The translations under genes and the position numbers were made by a program. A stretch of DNA of 35,335 bases from a virus: IMG/VR virus record IMGVR_UViG_3300042987_000108, positions 1 through 35,335 of that record; one strand, written 5' to 3'. Within the stretch, counting starts at the first letter, position 1; each line of letters starts with the position of its first letter. Below are positions 30,516 to 35,335 of the stretch, one piece after another. The notes below the pieces were generated by a model. It was not told the DNA's origin. It did not search any database and saw nothing but the letters and a program-made list of their open reading frames with translations.

Positions 30516-31553
30516 TCACTCACGCTTGAGAATCTTAACTTTCTTTTCCTCGCCGGGGAACACAACAAAGTTGCGTGTACCGCTGCCGCCTTGGCCTCGG
30601 CTGCCTGCGTCTGCATATTTTATGCCCGGTATGCCAGATTTCCGCATTTGTTCGGCAAACTTGGCTTCATCCGTAAAGCCAAACATAGATTTGAAATCTT
30701 TCCATGTCATGTCATTACCAGATGCGTATTTGATGGCGTAATCACCAAAGGCTTTACGCAACGCCTGTTTGACAGGTTCAGGTTGACTGCCAATCAATGC
30801 GTCGTAATCAACCATCCGATCTACCATTTCGTCAGGTAGGTCGGCGGTGTAGAGGTTGCCGCCTACTTCTACCTTTGCGCCTTTACCACGCCACTCTCGC
30901 GCTAGTTCCATTGCTTTTGCAAAATTTTCGTTACGAGGGCCATATTTGCCGCCGAGTCTTTCTATCGCTTTTGAAAATGGGTCTTCATATTGCCCGCCAT
31001 GCGCCGAAACAATGGCATCAACCGCTATTGTTTCAGGGTCATTTCTGGCTTCAGGGGTTCGTTTAGCAGCAATCCTGCGCCCATCTACTGAGATAACATC
31101 TTCGGCTAACGCTCGCCTATAAATTTCTGCGGTGCTTGGTTTTTCGGCAAGGTAAATGCCATGCCCATATGCCTGTGCGCCTTCGCCCGTGCCAATCTTG
31201 CTGGCGTCAAATTCCTCAAATCGGTGCGGGCTACCGTGGTAAACGTCAATTTCGCGCATTACGGGGTCAAAACCTTTTAACGCCCCAATTAGTTTGCCGA
31301 GCGGCAGCGCAGAGGCTCCTGCCATGGCCATGCCGGCTGTGTCGTCAGCCCGTCTTGCGCGTTCAAAGTCACGGGCGGCGAGGGCTTGCCCCACACCCGG
31401 CACGAGGCTCCCGCCCATCTCCAGCGCCATGTCTATGGCGTCGGTGTCCTGCGGCTGGTCTAGGCTGACCATGCGCTCATAACGGCGTTTCAGGTCAGCC
31501 TTGTCACCAAGGTACTTGAGTGCGGCAGCGACTTGTTCGCGGCGTACCGGCAT
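30516..31553 (-). CDS. Putative ADP-ribosyltransferase (ART-PolyVal-like)
   Basis: 345 residues. Residues about 1-95 are helical with a Gly/Ala-rich hydrophobic part (GGSLVPGVGQALA, AMAGASALPLGKLIGALKG). The rest matches the ART-like domain of phage polyvalent proteins: Y105-H106-G107-S108 (VYHGSPHRFEEFD), a GIYLAE-containing strand (about 132-137) followed by STAEIY, and, after an insert of about 140 residues, PGIKYADAGSRG and NFVVFP. These correspond to the H and Y of H-Y-type ADP-ribosyltransferases; the third catalytic position is not the usual Glu. It probably uses NAD to modify host proteins, and could be packaged. It stands between the Pro-rich gene and the terminases. Confidence 0.72.
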   Translation of the reverse strand: MPVRREQVAAALKYLGDKADLKRRYERMVSLDQPQDTDAIDMALEMGGSLVPGVGQALAARDFERARRADDTAGMAMAGASALPLGKLIGALKGFDPVMREIDVYHGSPHRFEEFDASKIGTGEGAQAYGHGIYLAEKPSTAEIYRRALAEDVISVDGRRIAAKRTPEARNDPETIAVDAIVSAHGGQYEDPFSKAIERLGGKYGPRNENFAKAMELAREWRGKGAKVEVGGNLYTADLPDEMVDRMVDYDALIGSQPEPVKQALRKAFGDYAIKYASGNDMTWKDFKSMFGFTDEAKFAEQMRKSGIPGIKYADAGSRGQGGSGTRNFVVFPGEEKKVKILKRE

Positions 31554-31556
31554 AAC

Positions 31557-33023
31557 TCACCCCAACCAATCGTAAAGGTCTGACTGACCCATGAGTGCCT
31601 CGCGGATCGTGCGTGGCGTTCTGCGGCGCTTGCGCTCTTGCTGAAGTGCTTGAGCCAGCATCATGTTCCCCGAAACGCTATCGGTTGGCATGGAGGTGCT
31701 GGGTGCTGGCGTGGTCGGTGGATTGTAAACCGGCCCAACGTAGAACGGCGGCAATGTCGGGGTAGGCGTGTTCGGCGGTGGCGTATAAACGTCAATCGGC
31801 GGGGTCGGGCTATCTACCGGCCCTTGGTCAATCGGCGGCATCTCTACCGGAATCGGTGTAGTACCGGGCTTTGTCGGCCCCGTGTAAGGCGGTGGTTCAT
31901 TGTCGTCAATTAAACCCGGTGGGTTAAACACGGGATTGAACGGCGGCGCCCCACCGACATACGGCGGGGGTGGCACAAAGGGCGGTGGAGGCGGGGGCGG
32001 TGGGATGAATAATTCGGGCGGCAGCGTTGGCATCACCGGAATACCGACGAACGGCGGCACGGGGGGCGGCGGTGCAGGAGGTGGTGGGGGTGTAAGTTGT
32101 GGCGGTTCTGGCAGCGGCGCGATGATGTCAGGCGGCGGCGGTGGCGGCAGCGTTTGACCCGGCGGTAGCAGCAGGCTTGGGTTAAAAATGGGGTTAATCG
32201 GTAGTCCCGGCCCGGTGTACGGCGGTGGCGCGACAGATTCCGCAGGCGGTTGGTAGGGCGGCGTGAACGGTGGCTCGTAAGGCGGTGTAATCGGTTCTTG
32301 GTACACCGGGGGTTGAAACACGGGCGGTTCAAAAATCGGTTCTGGTTCCGTATACACCGGGGGCTGGAAGGGCGGTTGGAATACCGGCTCTTGATAAAAG
32401 GGAGGTTGATACACCGGCTCTTGGTATGGCGGCGGTTCTTGAAACGTGGGCGGTTCCACCAATACCGGCTCATCGCGTGGGGTAAACACGGGCGGCTCTG
32501 CTACCGGCTGAGTCGGCGGCACAAAAGGCGGTGTGAAAATAGGTTCTTGGTATACGGGTGGTTGATATACCGGCTCGGGTTCAACGTATGCCGGCGGTTG
32601 ATACGCAGGCGGTTGATATGTTGGTTCTTGATACGCCGGTTCTTGATAAATAGGGGGCTGAAATACCGGTTCCTGATATGTAGGAGGCTGAAAAACAGGC
32701 TCTTGGTAAGCCGGTGGTTGAAATACGGGTTCTTGGAACTGCGGCGCTGGCTCTGGGTACGCCGGCATCATGGCGGGCGGCGCTTCGGGCATGACGGCGG
32801 GCATCATGGCCGGCATCGGTTCTGAGTAACTCGGCATAGGAGCCGGTTGCGGGATATACGCAGCCTCTGGGGCAATCATCGGTTCGGGTGCCACCATGAC
32901 CGGCGCCATCTCGGGGAGCATCGTCGGCGGGGCAAACATTCCTGCGTTAAACGGCAGCGTGTCCTGCGGTGCGTTTTGCAACGCATACATCTGCATTAAC
33001 TGTTGGAATTCCTCCTCCGTCAC
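31557..33023 (-). CDS. Proline-rich repeat protein
   Basis: 488 residues with a short acidic helical start (TEEEFQQLMQMYALQNA), a Pro/Met/Ala-rich linker, a repeat region at about residues 96-260, a Pro-rich part with runs of up to eight prolines at about 260-430, and a basic end (QQERKRRRTPRTIREAL) followed by LYDWLG. There are eight YQEP and two FQEP units, three in tandem with a ten-residue period. It has no signal peptide or membrane segment. The product resembles eukaryotic-like extensin or elastomer sequences and is probably an extended polyproline II rod, perhaps a virion spacer or fibre. It overlaps the ferritin-like gene by four bases. Function is unknown. Confidence 0.75.
   Translation of the reverse strand: MTEEEFQQLMQMYALQNAPQDTLPFNAGMFAPPTMLPEMAPVMVAPEPMIAPEAAYIPQPAPMPSYSEPMPAMMPAVMPEAPPAMMPAYPEPAPQFQEPVFQPPAYQEPVFQPPTYQEPVFQPPIYQEPAYQEPTYQPPAYQPPAYVEPEPVYQPPVYQEPIFTPPFVPPTQPVAEPPVFTPRDEPVLVEPPTFQEPPPYQEPVYQPPFYQEPVFQPPFQPPVYTEPEPIFEPPVFQPPVYQEPITPPYEPPFTPPYQPPAESVAPPPYTGPGLPINPIFNPSLLLPPGQTLPPPPPPDIIAPLPEPPQLTPPPPPAPPPPVPPFVGIPVMPTLPPELFIPPPPPPPPFVPPPPYVGGAPPFNPVFNPPGLIDDNEPPPYTGPTKPGTTPIPVEMPPIDQGPVDSPTPPIDVYTPPPNTPTPTLPPFYVGPVYNPPTTPAPSTSMPTDSVSGNMMLAQALQQERKRRRTPRTIREALMGQSDLYDWLG
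32244..32738 (-). repeat. YQEPVFQPP-type repeats
   Basis: Residues 96-260 of the Pro-rich protein. Units (Y/F)QEPVFQPP recur, perfectly at 106-114, 116-124 and 210-218, with variants PAYVEPEPVYQPP and PPVYTEPEPIF. The DNA copies share TTGATA/TTGGTA and ACCGGTT-like blocks but differ at third positions, so the array is old or selected at protein level. Confidence 0.8.
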
Positions 33024-33385
33024 TTAAAGCGTTCCAACTTGTAGAGCAAGGCCGCAATCTCGCCCACGATCTCGTCAATGATGTTCTGGAGGTCGGTGTC
33101 TTTAGGCAGGTCTTTGCGGGTGCCTTTCACAAAGGTCAGCAGACTGTCGGCGTACTTGGCCGCATCCGTCTGCACCTTAAACCCTTCGGGATAGTCAGCA
33201 AGAGGGATGATGCCGTAATGCCCTTGGTAGGCTTCCGCGTATTTGTCGGCCAAGTCCACGATGTTCTCGTAATAGTGGCCGAGTGCCTTGTGGGCAGCGT
33301 AACTGGCCGTTTGCAGATGCAGAAAATGCGTGGCCGTTGCCGAATGCAACAACACCCCAACGAATTCAGCCGCGTCTTTGTGCAT
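33020..33385 (-). CDS. Ferritin/Dps-like helical protein (DUF5856 type)
   Basis: 121 residues from the ATG at 33385, which has a good GGAGG site seven bases upstream; the longer frame to 33430 is rejected. Long helices with HSATATHFLHLQTASYAAHK, then ALGHYYENIVDLADKYAEAY, resemble the first helices of Dps/ferritin-like phage proteins (DUF5856). Metal ligands would be from His and Glu in these helices, but the full diiron set is not clear. If similar to Dps it could bind DNA or protect against oxidative damage; this is inference. It is the first gene of the long leftward unit. Confidence 0.65.
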   Translation of the reverse strand: MHKDAAEFVGVLLHSATATHFLHLQTASYAAHKALGHYYENIVDLADKYAEAYQGHYGIIPLADYPEGFKVQTDAAKYADSLLTFVKGTRKDLPKDTDLQNIIDEIVGEIAALLYKLERFK

Positions 33386-33432
33386 AGAGCCTCCGCGTGA
33401 CGAGCGTAGCACACGGTGGTATGTTTGCAAGT

Positions 33433-34095
33433 ATGTCTACGTTCGTGTTTTTTCATGTGGGCGATGATCTGGAGTGGCCGACTCGGATGGTTGCTTCCCT
33501 CCGCGCTTTCAACCCCGGTGCCAAAATCATCCAAGTGACGGATCGTGTGACCCCGACCGTTGAGGGTGTCACATGGGCGTATCCGACCGAGGGCGACCGG
33601 GAGTTTCTGATGCACTGGCGTCTTGCCGCCTTTGCGCGATTAGGGCTTGATGAGCCTGCCCTATACCTTGACACCGATATGGTTGTGAAAGCCCCCATAA
33701 AGCCGTCCACGCTCGTTCTGGATGAGGTTTGCGTGCCGTGTCGGCGGTCATTCAACCGGGATGCGCTGTTTAACCCCCGTCAGCGTGGTTTGGACTTTTC
33801 AGAGTACACGGGTAAGACGCTGGATGAAGTGTACCCGTTTGTCGGTTGTGCGACAGTGACCCGTGATGCAGGGCCGTGGGAGGACATGGCCGAGATGTTT
33901 GAGGCGTTACCCGAGAAATTCTGGCGGTGGTACGGCGATCAAGAGGTTTTGCGAGAGTATTGCCGGCAGACCGAGGTGACGCTGCCTGAGTATCATTTTG
34001 CTTGTCTGCCCGAGTACCTGCCCCAGCATCCTCACCCGGCCATCATCCACTACAAGGGTGCGCGTAAAGCCCTTATCGGTACTGCTCCGGTTTGA
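33433..34095 (+). CDS. Glycosyltransferase (GT-A, DxD)
   Basis: 220 residues from ATG 33433 (MSTFVFFHVG); starts at 33421 and GTG 33397 are also open and no candidate has a well-spaced ribosome site. The D80-x-D82 motif is in ALYLDTDMVVKAPI. HWRLAAFARLGLDEP before it and CRQTEVTLPEYHFACLPEY toward the end fit small phage glycosyltransferases. The gene is transcribed rightward between leftward genes, and its 3' end overlaps the VRR-NUC gene by 23 bases in convergent orientation. Its acceptor is unknown. Confidence 0.75.
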   Translation: MSTFVFFHVGDDLEWPTRMVASLRAFNPGAKIIQVTDRVTPTVEGVTWAYPTEGDREFLMHWRLAAFARLGLDEPALYLDTDMVVKAPIKPSTLVLDEVCVPCRRSFNRDALFNPRQRGLDFSEYTGKTLDEVYPFVGCATVTRDAGPWEDMAEMFEALPEKFWRWYGDQEVLREYCRQTEVTLPEYHFACLPEYLPQHPHPAIIHYKGARKALIGTAPV

Positions 34096-34396
34096 TAGAG
34101 AGCAAATACCGTTCGTACAGTTCCCGCACTGCGTCCTGTGCGTCACGGGCGACGTAATACTCACCCCGTGGCGCAAAGATGTTACGGAACCGCTCTTGGC
34201 CTTCCCGTAACTTGCCCTTTGGCATCTTGATCTCTACCCAGCACACCCATTCTACCCCGTCGGGTAGCGCCCGAGTGACGAGTTTATCGGGTATGCCTTC
34301 GCCTGCCTTGCCGTAGTCGTAAACAGTAAACCCTTGCGCACGCAGTGCCTGTGTAATGACCGCATCGTTCCCGTCTCGGCGTGCTGCGTGTCTCAT
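34073..34396 (-). CDS. VRR-NUC domain nuclease
   Basis: 107 residues. The core is GIPDKLV (D37), WVEIKMPKGKL (E55-x-K57) and EGQERFRN (Q67), the complete signature of the virus-type replication-repair nuclease domain. Stand-alone phage VRR-NUC proteins act as structure-specific endonucleases, for example on Holliday junctions. It could resolve recombination intermediates produced by the Sak/YqaJ/NinB set in the left arm. Its ends overlap the methyltransferase (ATGA) and, convergently, the glycosyltransferase. Confidence 0.9.
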   Translation of the reverse strand: MRHAARRDGNDAVITQALRAQGFTVYDYGKAGEGIPDKLVTRALPDGVEWVCWVEIKMPKGKLREGQERFRNIFAPRGEYYVARDAQDAVRELYERYLLSIKPEQYR

Positions 34397-35130
34397 GCCT
34401 TGATCAATAACCCTTGGCCGGTCGGCATTTCCAAGATTTGCTCTTTGCCTTCAAGGAACTTTTGGTGCATCACCGCTGACTCACGATACCGAGCAAAGCC
34501 GTAGTCGTCAAAGATGACTATGCCACCGGGTGATAGCCTCTCATACACCAACGGGAACACAAATCCTTCGGCCTCCGCGTCGTTAAGGTCAATCTGACAA
34601 AAGGCAATCTGATCGGGAAGCGTGTCGGCGTGGTGACGAATATCACCACCAAAAATGCTTGCCTCCCATTCGCCCAACCTCTCCACTACTTGCTGTTGCA
34701 AATTGGGGCCATGCTCTGATTTCTTGCTCTCAGCCGGAGGGCCGTCAAAGTAGTCGTAAGCATATACGGGTCTGCTTTTACGTTGATACCGCAGCACGAC
34801 TTCCAATGCACGCCCGTCGTAAGTGCCAATGTCTACGATGGCACCGTCAACGTGTAATGCCTGCTCACACGCCCAGCATAGGGTGTACAGCCGCCAGAGG
34901 CGTGCGCGTAGCACAAAGTTGAGGCTCCCACACGCTTCGTTAAATCTTGGGTCTTGCGTAAAAAATAGGTTCCGAAACCACACAAAGAGGTCATCGTGGA
35001 AGGTGCAGTGTCCTCCGACGTTTGCGCCGAGTAACCCCATGAGGGTCTGCAATGTGTCGTGTATTTCCTTTCTTTTTTCGGGACTGAATTTTTGGTAGTC
35101 CTTGTGAAACAGGGCTGCTGACGGGTTCAT
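34393..35130 (-). CDS. SAM-dependent methyltransferase (TylF/MycF-like)
   Basis: 245 residues. Motif I VDIGTYDGRALE (99-110), an acidic strand end in YAYDYFDGPP, then ADTLPDQIAFCQIDLNDAEA and GGIVIFDDYGF match the class I fold of TylF/MycF sugar O-methyltransferases, where the two late Asp residues bind metal. The N-terminal 90 residues are helical. The probable substrate is a sugar, which fits the neighbouring glycosyltransferase. It overlaps genes on both sides by four bases. Confidence 0.8.
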   Translation of the reverse strand: MNPSAALFHKDYQKFSPEKRKEIHDTLQTLMGLLGANVGGHCTFHDDLFVWFRNLFFTQDPRFNEACGSLNFVLRARLWRLYTLCWACEQALHVDGAIVDIGTYDGRALEVVLRYQRKSRPVYAYDYFDGPPAESKKSEHGPNLQQQVVERLGEWEASIFGGDIRHHADTLPDQIAFCQIDLNDAEAEGFVFPLVYERLSPGGIVIFDDYGFARYRESAVMHQKFLEGKEQILEMPTGQGLLIKA

Positions 35131-35335
35131 ACCTTGCCTCGTTGATGCACCGGATGAGCCATATCCTCCACCACATCCGAGTGTTGTGATTTAACTTTTT
35201 CACGCAACCGCTTTAGCCCTTTCTCACCAAACAGATACCGCACCATCGTCACCAACTGCGGCTCACCTAGCACTTGACCCGCATCCACCTCACGGAGCAA
35301 CTCTGCCACCCTAAACTTGATGCTTTCGGTGCGTT
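35127..35335 (-). CDS. Unidentified protein, cut by the right edge
   Basis: The frame is open from the window end to a TGA at 35127-35129, giving at least 68 residues. A GTG at 35309 would allow a complete 60-residue protein, but the frame continues upstream with codons for RTESIKFR, so a longer gene is equally possible. It contains FRVAELLREVDAGQVLGEPQ and a basic helix (GEKGLKRLREKVKSQ). The stop overlaps the start of the methyltransferase gene (ATGA). No family is recognised. Confidence 0.55.
   Translation of the reverse strand, partial: RTESIKFRVAELLREVDAGQVLGEPQLVTMVRYLFGEKGLKRLREKVKSQHSDVVEDMAHPVHQRGKV

Noticed and set aside
30481-30519. GTG start 13 codons upstream for the small terminase
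   Set aside because: Not ruled out; the typical family N-terminus begins at 30480, but the four-base overlap with the upstream stop keeps this start possible.
31900-32157. Rightward Gly-rich frame
   Set aside because: It is the complement of the polyproline runs of the leftward gene, since CCN reads as NGG on the other strand.

Overview
The window is a stretch of tailed double-stranded DNA bacteriophage genome. Virtually every gene is phage-type, genes are packed end to end with 1-4 base or longer overlaps, and one head gene set runs in canonical order: small terminase, large terminase, portal, scaffold, major capsid, tail adaptor, beta-rich tail hub, ejection-type proteins, fibre, lysis. 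There is no tape measure, tail tube or sheath gene, so a short-tailed (podovirus-like) particle is the best reading. An M15 endolysin, a 3TM-type holin and AGGAG ribosome sites fit a Gram-negative bacterial host, but the host cannot be named from the sequence. Both window ends cut through open reading frames, so this is not a complete genome with visible ends.

Left arm (1-5481, mostly rightward): the 3' end of a cut-off gene, a terminator, then a divergent control region. A 55-residue Cro-like repressor (276-443, leftward) faces an early promoter (486-513). Two matching dyads, GTTTAG-N4-YTAAAC, lie at 452-467 and 497-512, one next to the repressor start and one inside the early promoter. The early operon carries small unknown proteins, then a recombination set: Sak/DUF1071 annealing protein, YqaJ exonuclease, an SSB-like protein with an acidic tail, a PD-(D/E)XK-like nuclease, NinB and a shortened DUF1364 protein. 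A glycosyltransferase sits in the middle of it. The operon ends in a tRNA-Gln(TTG) whose first three bases are the stop codon of the last gene.

Late arm (33385 down to 5635, leftward): a ferritin-like protein, a strikingly proline-rich repeat protein, a putative ADP-ribosyltransferase, terminases, head genes, tail genes, a DUF115-like sugar-related protein, a GNAT acetyltransferase, a 1024-residue Gln/Ala/Gly-rich protein and a 1004-residue repeat fibre (both with S74-type C-terminal chaperone domains), then lysis genes and a metallophosphoesterase. The two transcription units converge at 5482-5634, which holds hairpins but no convincing gene.

Right end (33433-35335): a rightward glycosyltransferase, then leftward VRR-NUC nuclease, a TylF-like methyltransferase and an edge-cut gene. 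The most unusual material is the accessory block 30516-35130 (ADP-ribosyltransferase, Pro-rich repeats, ferritin-like protein, glycosyltransferase, nuclease, methyltransferase), the two-operator switch, and the pairing of a phage tRNA-Gln(TTG) with a virion-type protein that is about one third glutamine over part of its length. I recognised no integrase, no DNA polymerase and no RNA polymerase in the window.
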